From positions 1,278 through 6,804 of the forward strand of contig PLXL01000108.1 of the NCBI GenBank assembly GCA_003153215.1: a stretch of DNA of 5,527 nucleotides, read 5' to 3'. Origin of the DNA: Candidatus Dormiibacterota bacterium (GTDB lineage: Bacteria > Chloroflexota > Dormibacteria > Aeolococcales > Aeolococcaceae). The position numbers and the translations under genes are program-made. Below the pieces are notes generated by a model. It saw nothing but the letters and a program-made list of their open reading frames with translations, searched no databases and had not been told where the DNA came from. Position 1 is the first letter of the stretch; every line of letters starts with the position of its first letter. Below, one piece after another: positions 1 to 5,186 of the stretch.

Positions 1-1124
1 AGCGAAAGGGTTTCGGTGGCGAACACGACCTTGATCAGCCCCCGCTGAAAGAGGGTCTCAACAGTCTCCTTCGCGTACGGGAGCATGCCCGCGTGGTGCA
101 TGGCGATCCCGCGGCGGAGCAGCTTGGTGTCGATGGCGTCGACGAACACCCGCCGCTCGTCGTCGTCCGCGATGCCCTGGATGCGACGCGCCATCTCGGT
201 GTCGACGGCCGACTTCTCGGCAGGCTCGGTGAGGTCGAGTCCGTGCACCGCGCAGCGGGAGAGCGCCTCACGGCAGCCGCGGCGGGAGAAGATGAAGTAG
301 ATCGCCGGCAGCATCCCGTTGGCGCGCAGGCGATCGATGACCTGGAGCAGGTCGTTCTCCGGGGCGCGGCGCGCGTAGCGCAGGCGTAGGTCGCCGACGC
401 TCAGGTTCTGGGCTTGCTCCAGGGTCCTGCGGGCCACCTGGCCGCGCTCATCGAAGAGTGGCCAGAGCTGGTTGTCGAGGCAGAGCCACAGCTCGAGAGC
501 GACTGGGCGCTCGGTCTGGGTCACCACCTCGATGCCGCCCCGCAAGCCGCTCATCCAGGCCGCCACCTCGTCGACGTTGCTGATGGTTGCGGAGAGGCCG
601 GTGATCCGGATGTGGTGCGGAGCCTCGATGATCACCTCCTCCCACACCGTGCCCCGTGGGTAGTCGTCGATGTAATGGACCTCGTCGAGGATGAGGTCGC
701 CGACGGTGGCGACACGCTCCGGCTCGTCGTAGAGGATGTTGCGGAGGATCTCGGTCGTCATCACCACCACCGAGGCGGACTCATTGACCGTGTGCTCGCC
801 GGTGACCAGGCCGACGTTCTGCTCGCCATACCGCGCCCCGAGGTCGCGGAACTTCTGGTTGGAGAGTGCCTTCAGTGGGGTGGTGTAGATCACCCGGTGG
901 GGCGCGTCCGCATCCTTGCGGAGGCTTGCCGGCGCGGCCAGGCAGCGCCAGATCGCGTATTCGGCGATGAGCGTCTTGCCGCTCGACGTGGGGGCGCTGA
1001 CCAGCACACCCCGCGAGCGTTCCAGCTTCTCGATCGCCTCGAGCTGGAAGGGATCGAGGGTGAGGCCCACGTGGGCGCTGAAGGCTGCCGCCAGGGTTGC
1101 CGGGCTGGGGTCCGGCGCCGGCAT
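1..1124 (-). CDS. Ski2-like DExH-box helicase (HelY/Mtr4 type), N-terminal 374 residues, cut by window edge
   Basis: This is an ATP-dependent superfamily 2 helicase of the Ski2-like group, which in bacteria includes mycobacterial HelY and is expected to unwind RNA or DNA in the cytoplasm. The frame is open from an ATG at 1124 to the window edge. Visible motifs in order are a Q-like LDPFQLEAI (23-31), Walker A APTSSGKT (44-51), Ia TPLKALSNQ (82-90), a TGE (108-110), TTEILRN (123-129), motif II DEVH (147-150), motif III SAT (178-180), motif IV-like YFIFSRRGC (276-284), HHAGMLP (343-349) and the start of motif V FATETLS (368-374). DEVH and HHAGMLP are typical of Ski2-like enzymes. Motif VI and the C-terminal domains lie outside; family members are usually 700-950 residues. 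A Shine-Dalgarno GGAGGG (1133-1128) sits just before the start, 14 bases after the MFS stop, so it is probably the third gene of that operon. Family is certain; substrate is not known. Confidence 0.95.
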   Translation of the reverse strand, partial: MPAPDPSPATLAAAFSAHVGLTLDPFQLEAIEKLERSRGVLVSAPTSSGKTLIAEYAIWRCLAAPASLRKDADAPHRVIYTTPLKALSNQKFRDLGARYGEQNVGLVTGEHTVNESASVVVMTTEILRNILYDEPERVATVGDLILDEVHYIDDYPRGTVWEEVIIEAPHHIRITGLSATISNVDEVAAWMSGLRGGIEVVTQTERPVALELWLCLDNQLWPLFDERGQVARRTLEQAQNLSVGDLRLRYARRAPENDLLQVIDRLRANGMLPAIYFIFSRRGCREALSRCAVHGLDLTEPAEKSAVDTEMARRIQGIADDDERRVFVDAIDTKLLRRGIAMHHAGMLPYAKETVETLFQRGLIKVVFATETLS

Positions 1125-1138
1125 TTTCCCTCCGACGG

Positions 1139-2578
1139 TCACTCGGGTGCCGCTTCGCTCGCCGGTGCGGGGTGCCGGGGTGGCCGGAGGCCCACGAAGG
1201 AGACCGCTCCGCCCAGGAGGCAGAGGACGGCGGAGATCAGCATGGCGTGGTGGAAACCGCTGGTGAACCCGTTTCCCCCCGCGTCGGCCGCCCCGGAGAG
1301 CCCGGCCGCGAGGGGCACGGCGGCCACCGCGATGAGACCCGCCACCCGCGTGACCGCGTTGTTGACACCGGAGGCGATCCCCGCACGCGTCGAGGGCACC
1401 GCTCCCAGCAGGGCGGTGGTGAGCGGCGCGGCGGTGAGGGCGAGGCCTGCGCCGAAGACCACGGCGGCGGGGAGCACCACCGTCAGGTAGGAGGCCGGAG
1501 CCGACACCCTGAGGAAGAGCAGCAGACCGAGCGCGGCGACGATCGGTCCCAGGGTGACCGGCCGGCGGGTGCCCATCTTGCTGACCAGCCCTCCCAGTCG
1601 CGGGGAGAGGAGAAACAGCAGCAGCGTGATGGGGAAGATCGCCGCTCCGGAGGCCAGGGCGCTGTAGCCGGTCACCTGCTGCAACTCGAGAACCACCAGG
1701 AAGAGGGCGGCGCTCAGGGCGCCGTAGACGAGGAGGGTGGTCAGGTTGGCCACCGCATACCCCCGGAGGGCAAAGAGCGAGAGCGGCAGCAGAGGCCGCT
1801 CTCGGCGGGACTCGATGACCCCGAAGGCGACGAGCAGCGCGAGGCCGAGGACCAGCGCGCCGACCGTGAGCGCCGCTCCGATGTGGTGGGCCTCGATCAG
1901 GCCACAGGCGACCAACCCCAGGCCGGCAGTCGCGGTCAGGGCACCGCCCAGGTCCAGGTCCGCCGTGAGCGTCGTGGACCTGACCTCGTGGGGGAGGTGG
2001 CGGAGTGCGGCGGCGACCGCGGCGGCCGCCAGCGGGATGTTGATGAGGAAGACCCATCTCCAGCCGGCGTGGTCCACGAGCAGTCCCCCGAGGAGCGGGC
2101 CGATGACGGTGGCGAGGCCGGAGATCCCCGACCAGGCCCCGATGGCCCGTCCCCGCTCCTCGCCGGAGAAGCTCGTCGAGACGAGTGCGAGTGCCCCGGG
2201 AACCAGGAGGCTGGCCGCCGCTCCCTGAAACAGGCGGGCGACGATCAGGACGGCTCCGCTCGGAGCGACTCCACAGATGGCGGAGGTCACCCCGAACGCC
2301 ACCGCGCCGGTCAGGAAGACCCGGCCGTGGCCCGCCACATCACCCAGGGCGCCACCCAGGAGCACCAACCCGGCGAGCGTGATCAGGTAGGCGTCGAGCA
2401 CCCATTGCTGCGTGGAGAGGCCTCCGCCCAGGGTGCGACCGATGGCGGGAAGGGCGACGATGACCATCGTCGTGTCGAGGAGGGCCATCCCCGAACCGAG
2501 CACGGTCGCGACCAGGAGCCAGCGGCCTGCCGGGCCGGCGAGGGTCAGCCTCCGGGCCGCACCGGGTCCCGTGTTCAC
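1139..2578 (-). CDS. MFS drug exporter, DHA2 (EmrB/QacA-like) family, 14 TM
   Basis: A 479-residue inner-membrane proton-driven exporter of the major facilitator superfamily. Family signatures are seen: LDTTMVIVALP in TM1 (34-44), STQQWVLDAY before TM2 (55-64), motif A as GALGDVAGHGRV (76-87), the antiporter motif C VIGPLLGG in TM5 (158-165) and GWRWVFLINIP at TM6 (172-182). By hydrophobicity I count about 14 membrane segments, with the extra central pair near 210-254, which fits DHA2 rather than 12-TM DHA1. The C-terminal tail after about 474 is short and proline/alanine rich. The start is GTG at 2578; its first four bases GTGA contain the DUF503 stop, so translation is probably coupled. The Shine-Dalgarno is weak, consistent with coupling. 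Substrate cannot be read from sequence; multidrug or small-metabolite export is the family norm. Confidence 0.94.
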   Translation of the reverse strand: MNTGPGAARRLTLAGPAGRWLLVATVLGSGMALLDTTMVIVALPAIGRTLGGGLSTQQWVLDAYLITLAGLVLLGGALGDVAGHGRVFLTGAVAFGVTSAICGVAPSGAVLIVARLFQGAAASLLVPGALALVSTSFSGEERGRAIGAWSGISGLATVIGPLLGGLLVDHAGWRWVFLINIPLAAAAVAAALRHLPHEVRSTTLTADLDLGGALTATAGLGLVACGLIEAHHIGAALTVGALVLGLALLVAFGVIESRRERPLLPLSLFALRGYAVANLTTLLVYGALSAALFLVVLELQQVTGYSALASGAAIFPITLLLFLLSPRLGGLVSKMGTRRPVTLGPIVAALGLLLFLRVSAPASYLTVVLPAAVVFGAGLALTAAPLTTALLGAVPSTRAGIASGVNNAVTRVAGLIAVAAVPLAAGLSGAADAGGNGFTSGFHHAMLISAVLCLLGGAVSFVGLRPPRHPAPASEAAPE

Positions 2579-2862
2579 AGGCGTACGATCTCGAACCTGG
2601 AGTCGACGAGGAGCGCCTCCCCGTCGTCGCCGACGAAATTGAGCACCTTCTGGCAGACCTCGTCGGCGTGGCGGGCGTCGTTGGAGACGCAGGCCACCCC
2701 CAGCTCCACCGCCTGCCAGAGGTCCTGGTCGCCCACCTCGGCGATCGCGACCTCGAAGGTGCGGCGAACGCGGGCGACCAGCGAGCGCACCACCTGCCGT
2801 TTGTCCTTGAGAGATTCGCTCCCCGGGACCTGGAGGCGGATCACGAGGGTTCCGATGACCAT
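2575..2862 (-). CDS. DUF503 (YlxP-like) small protein
   Basis: A 95-residue protein of the DUF503 family, known from Bacillus YlxP, which lies in the nusA-infB operon; its biochemical role is not settled. The match is by recognisable core pieces: LRLQVPG-like LVIRLQVPG followed by SLKDKRQVVRSL, then AEVGDQDLWQ and LGVACVSND, and a closing strand with VDSRFEIVRL. I choose the ATG at 2862 (MVIGTL) because the family begins with this strand; a TTG nine bases upstream at 2871 would add MPG but has no ribosome site. Neither start has a convincing Shine-Dalgarno, only GGGG touching the ATG. It is first in a probable operon with the MFS exporter (4-base overlap) and the helicase. It is not next to infB or rbfA here, unlike the Firmicute arrangement. 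Confidence 0.9.
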   Translation of the reverse strand: MVIGTLVIRLQVPGSESLKDKRQVVRSLVARVRRTFEVAIAEVGDQDLWQAVELGVACVSNDARHADEVCQKVLNFVGDDGEALLVDSRFEIVRL

Positions 2863-2890
2863 CCCCGGCAAGCTAGCAGACCGGCAGGGG
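2863..2890 (-). promoter_or_regulatory. Possible hairpin touching the DUF503 start codon
   Basis: On the minus strand, CCGG at 2884-2881 can pair with CCGG at 2868-2865, and the CCCC before it (2890-2887) can extend onto the GGGG that abuts the ATG, across a two-base bulge; the loop is 12 bases (2880-2869). If formed in RNA it would hide the only G-rich ribosome-site candidate. The stem is short and such GC pairings are common in a genome this GC-rich, so this is a weak call. Confidence 0.25.
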
Positions 2891-2914
2891 CACTGAGCTC
2901 TCGGCCCCCCCGAT

Positions 2915-2933
2915 GGGAGGCGGTTGGGAGGGG
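2915..2933. repeat. G-rich imperfect direct repeat, copy 1
   Basis: GGGAGGCGGTTGGGAGGGG on the plus strand. It matches copy 2 (2968-2988) apart from one T/C change and two single inserted A bases. The two copies start 53 bases apart inside the intergenic gap. It could be a protein-binding pair, a duplication remnant or chance similarity in G-rich sequence. Confidence 0.5.
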
Positions 2934-2967
2934 CCAGCCGGACCGGGGCGTGCCCGCGGCCGGTGAC

Positions 2968-2988
2968 GGGAAGGCGGCTGGGAAGGGG
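2968..2988. repeat. G-rich imperfect direct repeat, copy 2
   Basis: GGGAAGGCGG-CT-GGGAAGGGG on the plus strand, with the two extra A bases relative to copy 1 (2915-2933). It ends 4 bases before the stop codon of the 94-aa gene, so it lies just downstream of that gene on the transcribed minus strand, where it appears as a pyrimidine-rich segment. Confidence 0.5.
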
Positions 2989-2992
2989 TGCC

Positions 2993-3277
2993 CTAGAGGA
3001 TCCGGAGCAGTTTCTGCCGCAGGGCCTCGAGGCGCTCGAAGTCGCCGATCGACGGACGAGCGGGCGGCTTTCCCGGGAACTTGAGGTGCTGGACGGCCTC
3101 CGCCAGGAGCTGGATGTCCTCCTCGCTCAGGCGAACCGATCGGAGGTTGTGGGTGGGCGCCGTGGGAACCGGGTGGACCGGCGGTTCCGGCAGGGAGGGC
3201 TCGGCCGGGACGGGCTCCTCGGTGCTGCGGAACAGCTCGTCCGATCCGCGCAGCTGAGCGCGGCGGAACCCGGGCAT
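2993..3277 (-). CDS. Unknown 94-aa protein coupled to ParA; candidate ParA partner
   Basis: I do not recognise the family. The protein begins with a basic, amphipathic stretch (residues 1-17, arginines at 5, 6, 10 and 17, sequence around FRRAQLRGSDELF), followed by a linker rich in proline and glutamate (about 20-42, nine prolines), then a charged C-terminal module (45-94) that should be mostly helical, with LSEEDIQLLAEAVQHLKFP and FERLEALRQKLLRIL as the two helix candidates. No membrane segment, signal peptide or DNA-binding helix-turn-helix is apparent. The ATG at 3277 shares one base with the ParA stop (TGATG), a classic coupling arrangement; longer readings upstream would run over parA in another frame. 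Known ParA partners (ParB, McdB and similar) often use a short basic N-terminal region to stimulate the ATPase, so a role as ParA activator or cargo adaptor is a reasonable inference, not shown. Confidence 0.8.
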   Translation of the reverse strand: MPGFRRAQLRGSDELFRSTEEPVPAEPSLPEPPVHPVPTAPTHNLRSVRLSEEDIQLLAEAVQHLKFPGKPPARPSIGDFERLEALRQKLLRIL

Positions 3278-4110
3278 CACGGGCGCCCCGCCCGCGCCTT
3301 GGGCCGTGCCGGCACCGCCGCCTCCTCCGGGGCGGGCGTCTCGGCACCCTGAGCCATGACGATGCGGGCAAGGGCGCGGTACGCCTTGGCGCCCGGCGAC
3401 TCGGGCGCGTACTGCAGGATGGAGAGCCCCGCCAGCGGCGTCTCGGCAAAGCGGATGGAGGCGTCCACCCGAACGTCGAAGACCTCGCTGCCGTAGCGCT
3501 CCTTGACCAGCTCGAGAACCTCCTGGCTGTGGAGGGTCCGCGGCTTGTAGATGGTCGGCAGGATGCCGGAGATGCTCAACTGAGGGTTGAGCTTTGCCCG
3601 GACCCGGTCGATGGTCTTCTGGAGCTGCTGCATCCCCTTCATTCCGAAGTACTCGCACTGGAGGGGGATGATCACCTCGGTGGCGACCACCAGGGCATTG
3701 ACGCAGAGGAGGCCCAGCGAGGGGGGGCAGTCGATGATCGCGTAGTCGAACTCGGGCAGCAGGGGGGTGAGCTTCTCCTGGAGCACCGACTCCCGGCCAA
3801 ACTCGGTGACGAGCTGCAGCTCCGCGCCCGAGAGGTCGATGTTGGAGGGCAGGAAGTCCAGACCGATCGGCTCCGAGCGCAGCCGGGCTTCGGCGGCGGT
3901 GGTGCCCGGTTCGGTGAGGATGTTGTAGACGGTCACCTCCAGCTCATCTGGCCGGCGCACGCCCATGTTGATGGTCAGGTGGCCCTGGGGATCGAGGTCG
4001 ACGGCCAGCACCCGGGCGCCTGCCTCGGCGAGGGCGGCGGCCAGGTTGACTGCGGTGGTGGTCTTGCCCACGCCGCCCTTCTGGTTGGCGATGGCGATGA
4101 CCCGCGTCAC
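3277..4110 (-). CDS. ParA/Soj-family ATPase, without ParB in view
   Basis: A 277-residue cytoplasmic P-loop ATPase of the ParA/MinD group, which forms ATP-dependent dimers on nucleoid DNA and moves or spaces a cargo. The deviant Walker A is KGGVGKTT (11-18) with the signature lysine K11 and K16; the VDLDPQG switch is at 37-43 (D40); Walker B is YAIIDCPPSLG (123-133, D127). YFGMKGMQQLQKTI (154-167), SGILPTIYKPRT (181-192), SIRFAETPLAGLSILQYAPESPGA and AYRALA follow the Soj/chromosomal-ParA pattern to about 249. No N-terminal helix-turn-helix is present, so it is not a plasmid P1-type ParA. A 25-residue Ala/Pro tail follows. The start is GTG at 4110, with AGGT about 7 bases upstream; an in-frame stop further up limits extension. 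A small partner gene overlaps its stop; no parB or parS-like site is seen in the window. It could be an orphan cargo positioner rather than chromosome segregation ParA. Confidence 0.94.
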   Translation of the reverse strand: MTRVIAIANQKGGVGKTTTAVNLAAALAEAGARVLAVDLDPQGHLTINMGVRRPDELEVTVYNILTEPGTTAAEARLRSEPIGLDFLPSNIDLSGAELQLVTEFGRESVLQEKLTPLLPEFDYAIIDCPPSLGLLCVNALVVATEVIIPLQCEYFGMKGMQQLQKTIDRVRAKLNPQLSISGILPTIYKPRTLHSQEVLELVKERYGSEVFDVRVDASIRFAETPLAGLSILQYAPESPGAKAYRALARIVMAQGAETPAPEEAAVPARPKARAGRP

Positions 4111-4118
4111 AGATCGAC

Positions 4119-4127
4119 CTGAGCCGG
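4119..4127. repeat. CTGAGCCGG direct repeat, copy 1
   Basis: Exact 9-base match to 4166-4174. This copy lies just upstream of the parA start codon, overlapping its probable ribosome site region on the minus strand. A pair of equal 9-mers 47 bases apart within a 145-base regulatory gap could be an operator pair, but chance in GC-rich DNA is not excluded. Confidence 0.35.
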
Positions 4128-4165
4128 AGCGGGGGTGGAGAATCCTGTCGAACAGATGCGCCGCA

Positions 4166-4174
4166 CTGAGCCGG
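4166..4174. repeat. CTGAGCCGG direct repeat, copy 2
   Basis: Exact 9-base match to 4119-4127. This copy abuts the shared TATCATA promoter core and would cover the predicted parA transcription start, a place where a bound protein could block initiation. Confidence 0.35.
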
Positions 4175-4180
4175 TATCAT
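4175..4180 (+). promoter_or_regulatory. Predicted -10 element of the TPR gene, overlapping the parA -10
   Basis: The plus strand reads TATCAT, five of six to the -10 consensus, on the same bases as the minus-strand -10. TATCATA is symmetric apart from its central base, so both strands present a good -10. No clear -35 hexamer lies 16-18 bases upstream. A start near 4187 would give a leader of about 70 bases to the GTG at 4256. Confidence 0.4.
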
Positions 4181-4203
4181 AGCGGACCCCGCCTATCGCC
4201 AAA
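4176..4203 (-). promoter_or_regulatory. Predicted promoter of parA and its partner gene
   Basis: The minus strand has TATGAT at 4181-4176, five of six matches to the sigma-70 -10 consensus. A weak -35 candidate TTTGGC lies at 4203-4198 with a 16-base spacer. Transcription would start near 4169, giving a leader of about 60 bases before the GTG at 4110. In a genome this GC-rich an AT-rich hexamer in a divergent gap stands out. No experimental support. Confidence 0.5.
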
Positions 4204-4255
4204 GCCAATCCGGCAGCGGGCTGAACGATCGAGTCGACCCTGAGGGAGTTCGTGA

Positions 4256-5131
4256 GTGGCTGAAGCCGAACGTGTCAAGCCGCGCACCCTGTACGTGGAA
4301 GAGGCCATCCAGGCGGCCCTGGAGAGCAGATGGCAGGACGCCGTCGCCATCAACCGCGCCCTGGTCGAGCGGCACGGAGGCGTCGAGGAGACCTTCAACA
4401 GGATCGGCAAGGCGCTGACCGAGCTCGGCGAGCATCAGGCTGCCCTCGATGCGTATTCGCAGGCGCTCCAGATCAACCCGCAGAACGTGATCGCCCAGAA
4501 GAACGTGCGCAAGCTGCGGCTTCTGCTCGAAAGCCGCGAGAGGATCGCCGGAGCCAAGGGGGCGATCGACGTCGACCTCTTCGCCGAGGAGCCCGGCAAG
4601 AGCGCGCTCACGGTGCTCAACCCGCCCAAGTCCGGAGTGGTGATCGTTGTCGCGCCCGGCGAGGTCGTGGAGCTGCACCTCCAGGACGGCGGCCTCCAGG
4701 CCCAGACGATCGCGGCTGTGGTGCTCGGCGACGTCGACAGCAAGATCGCGCGCCGGCTCGTGCCCCTCATCTCCACCGGCAACCGCTACACGGCGGTGGT
4801 GGCTCGAGTGGAGGAGAGCCAGATCGAGATCATCATCCGCGAGGCCTTCCAGTCCAACGAGAACGCGCGCAAGTCGTCCTTCCCGGTCAGCCGCCAGAGG
4901 CGCGAGGAGTTCAGACCCTACGCCAAGGACTCCCTGCTCGCGCAGCGGGGGACGGACGAGCAGGCTCTCGGGGATGCCGGCGAGGAAGAGGAAGTGGGCG
5001 ATGCCGGGGAGCCTGCGGAGGAGTTGGGGCCGCTCGCCGCCGGCGAGGAGTTCGAGGAACCCGCACCCCTCGAGGACGTCGAGGAGGAGGACGACGTCGA
5101 CGAGGACGTCCGCCCAGAGGACCAGTACTAG
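4256..5131 (+). CDS. TPR protein with beta-rich (HIRAN-like?) middle and acidic tail
   Basis: A 291-residue soluble protein in three parts. Residues 11-90 form TPR-type helix pairs: EEAIQAALESRWQDAVAIN and then a good repeat with FNRIGKALTELGEHQAALDAYSQALQINPQN (about 47-77), suggesting a protein-protein contact surface. Residues about 115-197 are beta-rich; the order GEVVELHLQ, then AAVVLGDVDSKIARRLVPLI, then GNRYTAVVA resembles the HIRAN pattern of strand, LGxxx-A-x-LaPLi helix and G-strand, but this is my own reading. Residues 231-290 are low complexity with 27 Asp/Glu and only two Arg, probably disordered. There is no signal peptide or membrane segment. The start is GTG at 4256, with AGGGAG (4243-4248) 7 bases upstream; the GTG at 4252 stops at once. 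It is divergent from the ParA pair, which hints at a related role. Function unknown. Confidence 0.9.
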   Translation: MAEAERVKPRTLYVEEAIQAALESRWQDAVAINRALVERHGGVEETFNRIGKALTELGEHQAALDAYSQALQINPQNVIAQKNVRKLRLLLESRERIAGAKGAIDVDLFAEEPGKSALTVLNPPKSGVVIVVAPGEVVELHLQDGGLQAQTIAAVVLGDVDSKIARRLVPLISTGNRYTAVVARVEESQIEIIIREAFQSNENARKSSFPVSRQRREEFRPYAKDSLLAQRGTDEQALGDAGEEEEVGDAGEPAEELGPLAAGEEFEEPAPLEDVEEEDDVDEDVRPEDQY

Positions 5132-5163
5132 GGGCGGCCCTCGACACGGGGGGTCTCCGACAC

Positions 5164-5172
5164 TGGCACAAT
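5164..5172 (+). promoter_or_regulatory. Possible extended -10 before the LuxR-type regulator
   Basis: TGGCACAAT reads as TGn followed by CACAAT, four of six to the -10 consensus. The start would fall near 5179, leaving a leader of only about 8 bases before the ATG at 5187, in line with the lack of a Shine-Dalgarno sequence there. No convincing -35. The 55-base gap 5132-5186 otherwise shows no clear terminator for the TPR gene. Confidence 0.25.
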
Positions 5173-5186
5173 CCCTTTCAGCAAAC

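Larger units (their letters stand above)
2863..2992. other. Intergenic region between the ParA-pair operon and the DUF503 operon
   Basis: No gene is seen in these 130 bases. All flanking genes read leftward, so this gap must end the ParA-pair transcript, start the DUF503 transcript, or be read through. The minus-strand RNA from 2992 to about 2914 is rich in C and low in A, with pyrimidine stretches, which would suit Rho-dependent termination. I see no GC hairpin followed by a U run. A TGCTAGCTT at 2878-2870 resembles an extended -10 only weakly. A run of seven C lies at 2905-2911. Confidence 0.45.

Noticed and set aside
414..1490. A 358-codon plus-strand open frame opposite the helicase
   Set aside because: The minus strand here carries an unbroken series of helicase motifs; the plus frame has none.
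2863..2871. TTG start at 2871 for DUF503
   Set aside because: It has no ribosome site and the family normally begins at the MVIG strand, which the ATG at 2862 gives.
1097..2896. A 599-codon plus-strand open frame opposite the MFS and DUF503 genes
   Set aside because: Its translation is rich in Gly, Arg, Glu and Gln without any family motif, while the opposite strand encodes clear MFS and DUF503 proteins. Long antisense frames are expected from GC-rich codon use.
2993..3658. Longer 221-codon form of the 94-aa gene starting inside parA
   Set aside because: The added N-terminus is only an off-frame reading of parA; the ATG at 3277 with TGATG coupling is a far better start.
3721..3727. Run of seven G (C on the coding strand) within the parA Walker B region as a phase-variation site
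   Set aside because: It encodes the normal CPP of the motif in frame and is short; ordinary in a GC-rich gene.
3277..4110. Carboxysome or microcompartment positioning (McdA/McdB) as the identity of the ParA pair
   Set aside because: No shell or carboxysome gene is in view and the ParA looks Soj-like; the resemblance is limited to gene layout.
3529..4122. A plus-strand open frame opposite parA
   Set aside because: It lies antisense to the ParA Walker motifs and shows no protein features of its own.
4111..4255. A parS-type centromere site next to parA
   Set aside because: No sequence close to the TGTTTCACGTGAAACA consensus was found here or elsewhere in the window.
5132..5186. Intrinsic terminator after the TPR gene
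   Set aside because: No stable hairpin followed by a T run is present; only short GC pairings.
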